A stretch of 64,000 bases of DNA from Terebella lapidaria (GCA_949152475.1 OX424564.1:5580001-5644000), one strand, 5' to 3'. Shown: positions 1 to 12,275, counted from the stretch's first letter. The notes: generated from the sequence alone by a model not told the origin. Numbers and translations: made by a program.

Positions 1-90
1 TTCAGCTTCCCGGGGCCCGATTCGTCGGTTCCCGGGAACCGTTACTACTCCAGTAGTACGTCGAGTTTTTCACCCAGTCCTTCGGGCACG

Positions 91-2300
91 GTGTCTAACT
101 CTCACCCTGTTCCTCTGAGCTCCGTTCAGTTGTTGTCTCCGGGGGCCAATAACCGGAAGATCAACTCTGGCGTCTCGGTTTGTGAACGGCTAGTGGGCGG
201 TGTACCGGTTACTGCGGTTTCCGGGGTCCGTGTTACTGCCTGGGGTTGTGGCTCTGGTTTGCCTTCTCTGTCCTTGGTTGCTTCGGCTTCCAGGGCTCCA
301 GGGTGGGATTCCGGACCACGGGGCTCGGCTCCTGTCGCCTGTGCTTCAGGCTCAGGTCGCCCTGCTAAGCCTGGGAACCATGTGTGGGTTCCCGGGAACC
401 GGCTACCGGGTCCCGGGTCCCGGTTCCCGGTTCCCGGGAGCCCTTGTGGGGCTGCCAGGGCCCAGGTACTGGTTCCCGTAAGCCGTGCCCCCAAGCCCTT
501 TGGTGTCACACGACCAGGTGTCGGTGTTGGTCGGTACCCACTGTCTCCTAGGGTGATTGTTAGACAGCCGGTGCTCCGGCCCGGGTTTAAAGCTCGGGGT
601 ACTGCTTCTTCATCTTTGTCGAAGAAATCAGTTTCCTTTGTGCTTAAACCTTCTTTCTTTCCGCAGGTGGCGGAGGATTTTGAGCAAGGCGGGGTGTCCA
701 TTTCTCCCAACCGCGTTCTTCCTTTGGCGTCCACCTCGGCTCCTACCCAGAGCTCAGCTTCGGCTCCCTCCCAGGGTCCGTCCTCGGTGCCAGCAGCCGT
801 TAAGTCTCCGGTTTCTAGGGTGTCGGTTGCGTCCACCGTTTACCATTCAGTGGTAGAGGACTCTCCAGCTCCTGTCGTGAACAACTTCCTGTCGAAGGAT
901 GAGTTCAGGGTGGAGATGAACTCGATGCGCCAGGATTTTTTGGGTAGGCTGGAAGCACTCTTCGCTCAGCAAGGCCCTAAGGTCCCGGCTGTCCAGCGTC
1001 TCCCGGTGTCTCAGCCGTCGCAGCCTTCTCCTGCGCCATCTGTCTCTGCCTCAGAGGATGTACCTTTCGTTGCGGAGCAGGATGTGATCGTTCCACTGTC
1101 AGATCCCATTCCTGGCTCTTCCGGTCTGGTTGTGCCTAAGAGGCCTAGGGATGATGACGTTTCGTCGGTGGCAGAGGATGACGAGTCCAACAATCCGTTT
1201 AAGCCCACGTGGCCGGAGAAGTTGGATTTTGTCAGGCGCCTGACAGGTGACGATTGGCCTCACGATCAGGCTTCTACTTCTCCGCCGCCAGCGAAGAGGG
1301 CTCGATCGTTCACGGAGCGGGAGCTTAAACAGCCTCGGGTGCCCCGAGATGCGCTACGTTTTCCTTTGGCTCCGGGTGTAAGGAACACTCTTTCTGGGAA
1401 ACCGGCCGAGTGCGCCAAGCGTGGTCGCTTCCCTGTGGGATCCTACCTGCCGCGTCCTAAGGTCCAGGACTTCTACTCGTCCTCCGTCTTGGAGTTGGAT
1501 CCGGCCAAGTTGCAGGAGCAGGATATCCTTTCGGCCCCGAAGTCAGTGACTTTGCCCTGGTCGCAGATTGTGGATCTGCAGTCTGCTGTACGTCTGGGCG
1601 TTGCCGTGGATTCTGCCATGGATTGGCTGACTCTGGCAATCTCCAAGTCGTTGGAGGCCTGTCATGATCAGGTCCTGAACAATGAACGTCTCGATCGGGC
1701 GGATTTGGCTCAGGCTCTGCACGGAACCATAGGCTTAGTTCAGTCCGTCGGGAAGGCAGTTGCGGATAAGGTGGCCGTGGACTCGCACCTGTGGTGGAAC
1801 TCCGAGTTGTGGAGGCGGGATGCCGTGTTAAGTAAGCTCCTGTTCAAGGTTTCGGATCAGATGACCTCTCGTTTGAGGCTTCACCCAGTTCTGCCCGAGG
1901 AGGGTCCAGCGTCGCCTTTCCTGTTCCCGGAGGGTATTCACGAGGAACTCGAGTCCCTAAGGTCACGCCAGGAGGAGCGCGAGAGGGCCAAGGCTACCTC
2001 GGAGGCATCTGTGGCCCAGTCCCAAGCTTTGGAGCGCTGGACAAAGATGCTGGCCCAGCAGCAGCAGCGGAAGCGCTCTCAGCCCCAGCAGCCTCAGCAA
2101 CCGGTGGCTGGTACGTCTGGTAAGGGCAGGGGCAAGGCCGTTGACCTGCCCTTTCGTAGGGCCTCTGCCGGCACCCAGCGAGGAGGGCGCTCTGGACGAG
2201 GAGCCCGCGGCCGCGGCAAGTCGTCAAGCCCATCCAAGTCCGCAGGGGTGAAGAAAACAGGTATGTTCCTCGCTCTCTCTTCCGGCCCCTCAACGGGGGG
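91..2300 (+). CDS. DIRS-a Gag-like region (ORF1)
   Basis: Long, low-complexity Ser/Pro/Gly-rich protein region with no match I recognise outside DIRS ORF1 (Gag-like) proteins. The first third is built on imperfect CCCGGG/TTCCCGGG repeats (around 390-475) that read as Pro-Gly-rich sequence. The middle has a conserved-looking helical section (about 1450-1950) and the end is rich in Gln and Arg/Gly, as expected for a nucleic-acid-binding tail. DIRS-b and DIRS-c carry an N-terminal cysteine motif that is not visible here. Coordinates bracket the region and are not a gene model. Function is by position and family only. Confidence 0.6.
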
Positions 2301-2449
2301 TCGAGTGTCCAGGTCAGCTAGGCTCCGTCAGTATTATAACTACAGACGAACCTGTCGGCGCGCGACTAAGTGGTTTCTGGCCTCGTTGGCAGGAACTAGG
2401 AGCCAGTCCCTGGATAGTCTCGACACTGCGTCGGGGGTTCGGGCTCAAG

Positions 2450-4140
2450 TTTGTGAAGTTTCCACCTTTGACGCTCGCTCCAAGGGTTTTTTCTCTTCCG
2501 CACGATGCCGAGAGGCGTCAGGCGTTGTTAGACGAAATTTCGGCCATGATCGAAAAACGAGCGGTAGAACTGGTTTCGGATCACTCCCCCGGGTTTTACA
2601 GCATTCTTTTCGTCGTCCCCAAAGCGTCAGGGGGTTGGAGGCCGGTGATCGATTTGTCGGCTCTCAATCGCTTCCTTCACATCCCGACCTTCACCATGGA
2701 GACTCCCGAAGTGGTGAGGGCGGCCATGCCTCTCAATGCGTGGGTGGTTACCATCGATCTCAAGGATGCGTACTTCCACGTGCCCATGAGGCGGTCCATC
2801 CGGAAGTATCTCAGGTTTTTCTTTCGCGGGCAGGTTTGGCAGTTTCGCGCTTTGCCTTTCGGCCTGTCAACCGCCCCGTGGATTTTCACCATGTGCGTCC
2901 GGGAACTGCAGGTCCTGGCCCATCGCAATGGCATCGTCCTGTTTCAGTACCTGGACGATTGGCTGATCCGTCACCAGTGTCCGCGGACTCTGGTGCGACA
3001 GGCTCAGTGGGTGGTGGATCTGTGCCATTCCATGGGCTTCAAGATCAACCCCAAAAAGTCAGACTTATCTCCTCGGCAAGACTTCGTCTTTCTGGGCTAT
3101 CGATTTCGGACTATCTCCGGATCTGTTATCCCAACCGAGGAGCGTCACTTAAAGTTATCCGAGCAATCCCGAGGGTTTCTGGATCATGTTCCGCAACCAG
3201 CCTCCAGGTGGCAGTCTCTCATCGGTTCCCTAGCCGCTACGGAAAAAATGATTCCGATGGGTCGCCTGCACATGCGCTCTCTTCAGCATCAGCTTCATGC
3301 GAATTGGTCGCAAGCAACTGGGGACATGGCACAGTTAGTGCCGGTGTCCGACCAGGTGGTTCGGGACTTGCGCTGGTGGTTGGACCCGGTAAATTTCTAC
3401 CATGGGTCTCCGTTCCGGCAGCCGCCTCCCTCCAGGCATCTGTTTACGGACGCCAGTTTGGAGGGTTGGGGAGCCCATTGGGATTCGAACGAGGTCTCGG
3501 GTCTGTGGTCTCCGTCTCAGCGGGACGACCATATCAATGTTTGGAGATGAGGGCCGTCTTCCTCGCCTTACAGCACTGGGAACGCCACTTTTGCGGGCAC
3601 GTCGTGTTGTTGGCGACGGACAATTCCACCGTCGTGGCGTATGTCAACAAGCAAGGCGGTACGAAGTCTGTTACTCTTTGCCAGTTGACCGTGGATCTGT
3701 TGCTCTGGTGTCACGAGCGTCAGATCCTTCTCCGTGCACGTCACATTCCGGGGCACATGAATGTGCTAGCCGATCGGTTGTCGCGCCGGGGTCAGATCCA
3801 GCCCACGGAGTGGTCTCTATCCCCAGGGGTTTTTCGTGCAATCTGCGACCTTTGGGGCACGCCCATGATCGATCTGTTTGCCACGAGGTGGAACGCCAAG
3901 TTGCCCTTGTTCATCTCCCCGATCCCGGACGAGCAGGCCTTGGAGGTCGATGCCTTGTCAGCGGACTGGGGGGAGATGTTCCTATATGCTTATCCTCCAG
4001 CGGTGTTGATGGAGAAGGTTCTGGCCAAATTCAAGTCACATCAAGCCAGGATGGTTCTCATTGCTCCGCTGCTCCCTCAGAAGCCTTGGTTTCCGGACCT
4101 TCTGGAACTGTTAGCGGACAGCCCGGTGCCGTTGCCGGAC
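2450..4140 (+). CDS. DIRS-a reverse transcriptase and RNase H region
   Basis: Reverse transcriptase fingers/palm motifs are clear: VIDLSALNRF, TIDLKDAYFHVP, ALPFGLSTAPWIF and the catalytic QYLDDWL. RNase H follows with FTDASLEGWGAH, ATDNSTVVAYVNKQGG and ARHIPGHMNVLADRLSR. The next stretch, with IDLFATRWN and AYPPA, is the segment DIRS-group polymerases carry between RNase H and the recombinase. In the DIRS cycle this enzyme copies the element RNA into DNA. Coordinates bracket the domains and not a single frame. Confidence 0.88.
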
Positions 4141-4194
4141 CGTCACGATCTGCTCAAGCAGCCCCGGTCCGACGTCTTTCATCAAGCTCCAGCC

Positions 4195-5276
4195 ACGCTG
4201 AGACTTCACGCATGGCTCTTGTCGAGCGACGTTTCCGAAAGAAGGGCTTTTCTAGGGAGGTGTCAGCGAGGATCGCCCGAACAAATCGACGATCTTCTTT
4301 GGCAGTGTATGAATCCAAATGGACTAGATTCTGTGCTTGGTGTCGTGGCCGGAAGATTAGTCCGTTCAGGGTCACTGCTCCTTTGATTTCCGAGTTCCTG
4401 CTCGAGAAGTTCAATGAGGGTTTGGCCCCTTCGACTCTCGCAGGTTACAGGACTGCCATTGCTAAAACCATTAAGCCTAAATCGGGAGTGGATTTTGGTC
4501 AAGATCCCAGTCTTTCTGCGTTGTTGAATAGCTTTGCTATCGAGAGACCTAAAACGAGGAATCCCGTGCCGTCTTGGGATCTATCGCTCGTTCTAAATTG
4601 TTTACTCTCAGAACCCTTTGAGCCGTTGGAGCGAGCGTCTTTGAAGTTCTTAACGTTAAAGACTGTCTTCCTCTCGGCCCTCGCTTCGGGGAAGAGACGT
4701 AGTGAGCTCCATGCTCTCGACTTTTCCAAAGTGCAGTGGAAGGAGGATGGCTCTGCTGTTAGGCTTCGAGTCATCCCCTCCTTTTTGGCTAAGACTCAGT
4801 TAGCTCAGACCCCGTCTATGTCCTTTAGCATCCCGTCCCTTACCTCTTCGTTGGGGCCGGGCTTGGAGGAAGACGCGAAATTGTGTCCCGTTAGAGCCCT
4901 TCGCATCTACGTGCGCCGCACGAAGGAGCTTCATGTGGGGAAACGTCTCTTGTTCGTTGCCTTTAAGAAGAATTTCCAGAAAGATATTCGAGCAGCAACG
5001 ATCTCTTCCTGGGTCAAAAAGTGTGTTCTTTTCTGCTACGAGAAATCCCAAACACAAACGTCGGGCTCCTTCCGTGTGAAAGCGCATGATGTGCGGGCTT
5101 TAGCGTCGTCACTCGCTTTCATGAATAATGTTGCATTGTCCGATGTCATGCAGGCCTGTTCGTGGGCCTCTAACAATACCTTTGTTTCCTTCTACTGCAG
5201 GGAACTGACGTGGCAGGATGAGGACGGCTACCACCTAGGACCCGTGGTGGCCGCGCAGAGTACGGTCCGTCTGTAA
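4195..5276 (+). CDS. DIRS-a tyrosine recombinase
   Basis: C-terminal recombinase of the DIRS type. An N-terminal SAM-like DNA-binding region (around SLAVYESKWTRFCAW) is followed by a catalytic domain. The family residues are present: the first Arg in ASGKRRSELHALD, the H-x-x-R box in KAHDVRALASS, and the Tyr in FVSFYCREL. It would join the circular DNA intermediate to the target. It ends about 390 bp before the internal complementary region. The family is clear; activity cannot be judged from sequence. Confidence 0.87.
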
Positions 5277-6068
5277 ATATGCAGCACTTGTACATACACA
5301 CTTCGACGGTCGGACAGGTCGTCTCAAAGGTCGATTTGTCCCTCTTTTTTGGTGGAGGAAATTTTACGTTGTCCCGCCGCCAGCAAGACAACTGCGGGGG
5401 AACCTTCTCGACGACTCCACTCTCTTACCCAGGTAATATTCTGTGGTAGTTTATGAATTTACTCGCACGCGCTAATAAACCTCCGGGCTAATTACTCGTC
5501 CGGGTTAAAACACCTAACTTGTAAATACTGGCGCGTGGGGGCTTCTTTCTGTTAATTAAAAAAACCATAAATTCTCTAAACTCAGAAATACTTCGTTCTA
5601 TGCCTCAATGATGTTTCCTTGGGGGTTTGGGTTAGCCCTCCTCCTGTGGTTATTCTGAGATAACCCAAGAGTGTTTATTATAGAGGTCAAAGTGTGGACA
5701 TAAATAGGAAGTTTTAACCTGTTAAAACCAGTATTTAATACACACTTACCTCTATAATAAACACGATTATTCTCCCTCCCGCCTCCTCAGCCTAACTTCT
5801 GGGGGACAAAGTAATGGCGGTTCCGGGGGAACAGTTTCGTCAAGAAACATTTCTCAGAGACCACTGCGGCAGTCAGGTTTCGTCAAGAAACCTTTATGAA
5901 TGACTGCTGTCTGAGGGGCATAGAACGACCAGTTTAAGAGAGTTTGCCATTAAAAAATTTAATGGCATTATTACCCTCTTTTTTGAAAGCCAGGTAAGAT
6001 TACCCAAGAGTGTTTATTATAGAGGTAAGTGTGTAATAAATACTGGTTTTAACAGGTTAAAACTTCCT
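5277..6068 (+). repeat. DIRS-a right terminal region with internal complementary region
   Basis: Non-coding 3' end. GTGTTTATTATAGAGGT occurs near 5667 and again near 6012, and its complement lies near 5748, so the two outer copies can each pair with the inner one. The stretch ending AACTTCCT (about 6041-6068) is complementary to about 5709-5735. This is the DIRS layout in which an internal complementary region matches both outer ends and is thought to template circle closure. The same arrangement recurs in DIRS-b and DIRS-c. Confidence 0.8.
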
Positions 6069-7280
6069 GTTAAATAGGTTTCTGTAAGTTATATACTTTT
6101 TGTAGGAAGGGTCGGATTTTGATTTTCCAATACAATGTTTGTATAACTTGATGCAATTTGTGGCCGAATGAGATAATGCAGGTGTCATCCACGGAACCCT
6201 GATGATCTTGTTTTTTGCAATAGTAATGGTTTTCATGGGAGCATTGATATTTATTATGTTGTTTAACACATTCACAAATTTGTCACATGCCTCTTCAGGA
6301 CCCAAAGCACCCAGTGAATTTTCCCAATTTATTTCATCCAAATCAGATCGTATTTTTCCTAATTGCGCGTCTGTCATTTTTCTATGTTCAAATGTGAGTG
6401 GTTTACATGGTTCTGAATGTTTTTGGGGATAATTCACTGAACAAAATACAGGAAAATGATCGGATATATCGTGAGCTAATATTGCAGATTGCAATGCCTG
6501 TTTGTGATCAAATTTAACATAGATATTGTCAATCAGCGTTGCTGTGCTATGAGTAATGCGCGTAGGTTTCGTTATTGTAGGAATAAAGCCATCTGCGAAC
6601 ATTGAGTCAATTAACTGTGAGGTTTGTTTATGGCTTCTCAGCTTCAATAAATCGAAATTTTGGTCTGTACCAATGATTACGCTTTTTATGGTTGCGCAGT
6701 TTCGTAAGTACGTCATCAAATCGTTGGACAGACAAGTTAGGGTCGCTATTAGGAACTCTGTATATTTCTCCGATCACAGTCTTAGGACGAAACAAATCAA
6801 ACTCAATAAACACCGTCTCAAATTCCCCTTCAATAAAGACACTAAGGTCCTCTCTGATTTTAAAATCAATGGTATTTTTAACATATATCGCGACTCCACC
6901 TCTGGGTATTTGAGACCTGTGTTTGGAGATAAGTGAAAATCCAGGTATATTAGCTAATTGTATATTTTTGTCATGCAAGAAAGTTTCACATAATAGTATG
7001 CAGTCAAGAAAAATGTTATTGTGCTCAAGTTTAGCTCGAATTTCTTGCAGGGATGTTAATTTTGACGAGATACTTTGAATATTTAGATGCAATACTTTCA
7101 GTTGGGTGTTCTTTGAATTTGGCGTGAGTTGTGCAATCAAGCCATCTATATCAAGATAATCACTGTCATTAATGACTGATGTGATTATATGTTCTTCATC
7201 ATTCTCTGAATTTGACCCAGTCAGGCACGATAGTAAATTGTGCATATTATCAAGGCTATTGAAACTGTCACCCTCCATTA
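6069..7280 (-). mobile_element. LINE (non-LTR retrotransposon), endonuclease part, cut by DIRS-a
   Basis: On the minus strand this reads as an apurinic/apyrimidinic-type endonuclease of a Jockey/CR1-like LINE. Motifs in order are LHLNIQSISSK, LLCETFLHD, GGVAIYVKN, GEIYRVPNSD, GTDQNFDLLK, TATLIDNIYVK and ISDHFPVF. A linker follows (VPWMTPALSHSATNCIKLYK). The reading shifts frame once near 6690, between the YRVPNSD and GTDQNFD motifs, so this copy is dead. The region that should lead into the reverse transcriptase stops at about 6069, where DIRS-a begins; the remainder would lie left of the window. A candidate start Met is at 7278. Confidence 0.85.
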
Positions 7281-8616
7281 TGAATTGGGTGTTTGATGGA
7301 ACTTTTCCTCACAGCTCCAACGTCCCGACGGGCAGAGAACCGCAACCACCAACACAAGACCGTGGACACCATGACGATCGGGCGAGAGGGCACAGTGGTA
7401 TATACCAGACACATCGACCTGTATGAAATGAATGACATGGGCAATGATGTTGACATTAAACGTGTGATTGAATTAAATATTTGACATACAGTTGTGCTCA
7501 CGAATATGTAGGTGACAAACGAATTCAGCGTAAACATGGTGCATAAATATATAAGATCAGCCCCCCATATCCCTCCCCTATACCCACTGACAGTTTAAAT
7601 GTGAGATTGTTATTACTGGCTGTAAACAAACAAGTTATATACAGAAAAGCAACGAATTATTTACATGGATTGACAGTATCCACAATATAAGTTTGCCATG
7701 AAGTACTAACACATAATGATATTGTGATGTAATAAAATATTACTGCTCTTAATATCACTGCTATTTATATATTATATATTTGTCATAATATATAAATAAA
7801 AGTATATATGTAATACATATGTACTATGACTGTCAGCGGAACACATCCTCATCCACTTAATCGATTCAATTTGAGTTTTACATCAGGCCCCAATTTGAAA
7901 AGTACTGATTTCTGACTGTGAAAGCATCTTGCTATTCATTCGTTGGTTTCCTCCATATTCCCTGCACATGATCTTTGTAAGTATTTGGTGCAAGGAGGCA
8001 TGTCATTTTCTCTTTTCAAGAAAGATGGTCCAAAATTATCCCCAACAGTGGTCAATGGCGATACGAAATAGCTGACAGGAGATTGATGCCTATTAAAAAC
8101 TGAAGCCTGTAAATCATGCTTGAATGTCCAGCTGATGAAATGAGATGTCTGGCTCAGTGTTTCGAGCTTGTCATACTGATATGTAAGACTTCTAGTTTGG
8201 TCAGGAGACCTTGGTCTGGTGCAGTGTTTTTGTGAAGTCATGGTGAAGGACATCGTATGACTAACCGTTGTCGGGTAGATCCATCCAAGTATGAGAAAGA
8301 GCCATGTCATGCAGGACTCAGCAGGGGCAGTTCATGCTGTGCATCACAGAACAGGTTGTTGTCCATCATGTGGGCTATCAGTTGGTCCTTCCATCAGCGA
8401 GTGTATGATGTTTCCTGGAACTACGGTCAGGCTGATGGGGTGGTTGATTTCGACTCTTTCTTATCACCTCTGTTGTGTATAGCAGTGATCAAAACTTCCT
8501 TCCATGGAGTCGACACCTGGCTTTCTGTCTGTGGTTTCATGAACACGATTGATAGTACTTAAGTGATGGAAACTGACTGCTATCTCTGTGAGCAATCGGA
8601 GGATGTAACCCGTCAT
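7281..8616. other. intergenic, no gene recognised
   Basis: AT-rich, with TATATA-type low complexity near 7740-7810. A 124-residue minus-strand open frame at 7936-8310, ending in MPPCTKYLQRSCAGNMEETNE-like sequence, could be a terminal exon of a gene that includes the minisatellite to its right. It has no recognisable domain and I do not call it. Confidence 0.4.
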
Positions 8617-11332
8617 GGCTTGCTAATTTGGTTGTGTTCAGTTGGCGGAGTTTCTGGCTTGCTAATTTGGTTGTGTTCAGTTGGCGGAGTTTCTGGCTTG
8701 CTAATTTGGTTGTGTTCAGTTGGCGGAGTTTCTGGCTTGCTAATTTGGTGCTGTTCAGTTGGCGGAGTTTCTGGCTTGCTAATTTGGTGCTGTTCAGTTG
8801 GCGGAGTTTCTGGCTTGCTAATTTGGTTGTGTTCAGTTGGCGGAGTTTCTGGCTTGCTAATTTGGTGCTGTTCAGTTGGCGGAGTTTCTGGCTTGCTAAT
8901 TTGGTTGTGTTCAGTTGGCGGAGTTTCTGGCTTGCTAATTTGGTTGTGTTCAGTTGGCGGAGTTTCTGGCTTGCTAATTTGGTTGTGTTCAGTTGGCGGA
9001 GTTTCTGGCTTGCTAATTTGGTGCTGTTCAGTTGGCGGAGTTTCTGGCTTGCTAATTTGGTGCTGTTTCTGGCTTGCTAATTTGGTTGTGTTCAGTTGGC
9101 GGAGTTTCTGGCTTGCTAATTTGGTGCTGTTCAGTTGGCGGAGTTTCTGGCTTGCTAATTTGGTTGTGTTCAGTTGGCGGAGTTTCTGGCTTGCTAATTT
9201 GGTTGTGTTCAGTTGGCGGAGTTTCTGGCTTGCTAATTTGGTTGTGTTCAGTTGGCGGAGTTTCTGGCTTGCTAATTTGGTGCTGTTCAGTTGGCGGAGT
9301 TTCTGGCTTGATAATTTGGTGCTGTTCAGTTGGCGGAGTTTCTGGCTTGCTAATTTGGTTGTGTTCAGTTGGCGGAGTTTCTGGCTTGCTAATTTGGTTG
9401 TGTTCAGTTGGCGGAGTTTCTGCTTGCTAATTTGGTTGTGTTCAGTTGGCGGAGTTTCTGGCTTGCTAATTTGGTTGTGTTCAGTTGGCGGAGTTTCTGG
9501 CTTGCTAATTTGGTTGTGTTCAGTTGGCGGAGTTTCTGGCTTGCTAATTTGGTGCTGTTCAGTTGGCGGAGTTTCTGGCTTGCTAATTTGGTTGTGTTCA
9601 GTTGGCGGAGTTTCTGGCTCGCTAATTTGGTTGTGTTCAGTTGGCGGAGTTTCTGGCTTGCTAATTTGGTGGTGGTCAGTTGGCGGAGTTTCTGGCTTGC
9701 TAATTTGGTTGTGTTCAGTTGGCGGAGTTTCTGGCTCGCTAATTTGGTTGTGTTCAGTTGGCGGAGTTTCTGGCTTGCTAATTTGGTGCTGTTCAGTTGG
9801 CGGAGTTTCTGGCTTGCTAATTTGGTGCTGTTCAGTTGGCGGAGTTTCTGGCTTGCTAATTTGGTGGTGGTCAGTTGGCGGAGTTTCTGGCTCGCTAATT
9901 TGGTGCTGTTCAGTTGGCGGAGTTTCTGGCTTGCTAATTTGGTTGTGTTCAGTTGGCGGAGTTTCTGGCTTGCTAATTTGGTTGTGTTCAGTTGGCGGAG
10001 TTTCTGGCTCGCTAATTTGGTTGTGTTCAGTTGGCGGAGTTTCTGGCTTGCTAATTTGGTTGTGTTCAGTTGGCGGAGTTTCTGGCTTGCTAATTTGGTG
10101 CTGTTCAGTTGGCGGAGTTTCTGGCTCGCTAATTTGGTTGTGTTCAGTTGGCGGAGTTTCTGGCTCGCTAATTTGGTGGTGGTCAGTTGGCGGAGTTTCT
10201 GGCTTGCTAATTTGGTTGTGTTCAGTTGGCGGAGTTTCTGGCTTCCTAATTTGGTTGTGTTCAGTTGGCGGAGTTTCTGGCTCGCTAATTTGGTGCTGTT
10301 CAGTTGGCGGAGTTTCTGGCTTGCTAATTTGGTGCTGTTCAGTTGGCGGAGTTTCTGGCTTGCTAATTTGGTTGTGTTCAGTTGGCGGAGTTTCTGGCTT
10401 GCTAATTTGGTGCTGTTCAGTTGGCGGAGTTTCTGGCTTGCTAATTTGGTTGTGTTCAGTTGGCGGAGTTTCTGGCTTGCTAATTTGGTTGTGTTCAGTT
10501 GGCGGAGTTTCTGGCTTGCTAATTTGGTTGTGTTCAGTTGGCGGAGTTTCTGGCTTGCTAATTTGGTGGTGGTCAGTTGGCGGAGTTTCTGGCTTGCTAA
10601 TTTGGTGGTGTTCAGTTGGCGGAGTTTCTGGCTTGCTAATTTGGTTGTGTTCAGTTGGCGGAGTTTCTGGCTTGCTAATTTGGTTGTGTTCAGTTGGCGG
10701 AGTTTCTGGCTTGCTAATTTGGTGGTGGTCAGTTGGCGGAGTTTCTGGCTTGCTAATTTGGTGGTGTTCAGTTGGCGGAGTTTCTGGCTTGCTAATTTGC
10801 TTGTGTTCAGTTGGCGGAGTTTCTGGCTTGCTAATTTGGTGCTGTTCAGTTGGCGGAGTTTCTGGCTTGCTAATTTGGTTGTGTTCAGTTGGCGGAGTTT
10901 CTGGCTTGCTAATTTGGTTGTGTTCAGTTGGCGGAGTTTCTGGCTTGCTAATTTGGTTGTGTTCAGTTGGCGGAGTTTCTGGCTTGCTAATTTGGTGGTG
11001 TTCAGTTGGCGGAGTTTCTGGCTTGCTAATTTGGTTGTGTTCAGTTGGCGGAGATTCTGGCTTGCTAATTTGGTTGTGTTCAGTTGGCGGAGTTTCTGGC
11101 TTGCTAATTTGGTGCTGTTCAGTTGGCGGAGTTTCTGGCTTGCTAATTTGGTGCTGTTCAGTTGGCGGAGTTTCTGGCTTGCTAATTTGGTTGTGTTCAG
11201 TTGGCGGAGTTTCTGGCTTGCTAATTTGGTTGTGTTCAGTTGGCGGAGTTTCTGGCTTGCTAATTTGGTTGTGTTCAGTTGGCGGAGTTTCTGGCTTGCT
11301 AATTTGGTGGTGGTCAGTTAGCGGAGTTTCTC
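8617..11332. repeat. 39-bp minisatellite, about 70 tandem copies
   Basis: Unit starts GGCTTGCTAATTTGGTTGTG and continues TTCAGTTGGCGGAGTTTCT. Because 39 is divisible by 3 and the unit has few stops, long frames are open on both strands. On the minus strand it reads as 13-residue repeats, roughly ISKPETPPTEHNQ, from a Met at 11390 to a stop at 8613. Recurrent variants change only a few positions: TTGTGTTC, TGCTGTTC, TGGTGGTC and TGGTGTTC in one segment, and CTTGC or CTCGC in another. In the minus reading they give EHN, EQH, DHH or EHH, and K or E. Two length changes, near 9067 (a short unit) and 9421 (one base missing), shift and restore the minus frame. Coding use is possible but unproven. 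Confidence 0.95.
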
Positions 11333-12166
11333 CTTCAAGTTCTCCTTGAATGAAATTCATACTTGACAGCAAGGTTTTCCAATGGTGCATGTCTCATGAG
11401 TTCTCCCAGCTTCTCATTGGTGAAGACGCTGCAGGAGTCAATCTCCACTTGTCAAGTCAATCTTGTGACAATGTATTGTCTGGTAGTTGCAGATATGTTC
11501 CCTAATGGAGATATTTTGTGCGTATACTTACATGTATTATGGATCACAGGGATAATCATGTAATACAGTAGCTATAGGGCATCAGAGGGAGATAGGCCAA
11601 TCAGGTGGCATACCGTTTATACTGAGTAGATGTAAGCATGAGCCAGTGATTACATTACATCCTTGATTACAATAAACCCAAAAGATTATATTCTTCGTAC
11701 TGTTACTACTGTAGGCCTTATGTGCTATTTATTATACTGAAGGTAAGGTCACACTAGGTCTGCTAAATCTATTTTCTGGAAAAAAATCTGAAACCTTGTG
11801 ACGGATTTTTAGCAAACACAATGCGATGTAGAAACTGCGACCTGCAAGGTATAACTGCGACCTGTGAGCTAACGTTACAAACTGCTACTTGTGTACTCCA
11901 AATTGTAAGTTGAATATTTGGTATAGACCTATACATTTTCCATGGTTTACTTTGGAATAAGTCATAAATAAGATCATTTAATATTGTGCCAGGCACAATC
12001 AGACAATGTCGGAGGTCGCAGTTTCTAGCCCGCAGGTCGTGCCAGGGATCCCATACAAATGGCTGGAGTATTTTAAAGTGAAACAGACCATAATCTCTTT
12101 GATTGAAATGCCAATGGTACTATCATAGGTTCATAAACAAAATTTATGGTAACTCGTGCAAATATA
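11333..12166. other. intergenic, no gene recognised
   Basis: No recognisable gene. On the minus strand at about 11455-11345 a short open stretch (EIDSCSVFTNEKLGELMRHA, then PLENLAVKYEF) looks exon-like and ends at a plausible splice donor, CAAGTATGA. It lies just upstream of the minus-strand minisatellite frame, so it might be an exon of the same unknown gene. An imperfect inverted repeat built on AAACTGCGACCT lies at 11830-12035. Confidence 0.35.
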
Positions 12167-12275
12167 CTGGCTCGTTACTGACACCTGGTGAATGGATTTG
12201 GAACTCGTGACTGCCTCGTTCCTGACACCTGGTGAATGGATTTGGAGCGTGCGATTGGCTCGCTACTGACACCTG
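12167..12275. repeat. 44-bp tandem repeat, about 2.5 copies
   Basis: The segment CTCGTTACTGACACCTGGTG, followed by AATGGATTTGGA, starts at about 12167, 12211 and 12255, each 44 bp apart with small differences. No coding content is evident. Confidence 0.8.

Larger units (their letters stand above)
1..6068 (+). mobile_element. DIRS-a: DIRS-type tyrosine-recombinase retrotransposon, left end outside the window
   Basis: DIRS elements are LTR kin that integrate with a tyrosine recombinase rather than an integrase. In order, this copy shows a Gag-like region, reverse transcriptase with RNase H, and a tyrosine recombinase, in overlapping reading frames as is usual for the family. The right end has the DIRS signature. 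An internal complementary region (about 5665-5762) pairs with the outer right end (about 6006-6068), and its first part predicts the off-window left end, beginning near ATTTATGTCC. The element ends next to TTTAAC inside a LINE read on the minus strand. The protein-coding parts look close to whole, and the matching end repeats point to a fairly young insertion. It is closer to DIRS-c than to DIRS-b in its RT. Confidence 0.9.

Noticed and set aside
126-836. Minus-strand open frame over the DIRS-a Gag-like region
   Set aside because: A shadow of GC-rich coding DNA on the plus strand with no recognisable domain.
8617-11332. CRISPR-like regular array
   Set aside because: Units are contiguous with no unique spacers, and the context is animal DNA.
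8563-11349. 928-codon plus-strand frame through the minisatellite, rich in Leu/Ile/Trp/Cys
   Set aside because: A by-product of a 39-bp unit without stops; it has no start context, domain or flanking coding sequence, and other frames are open too.
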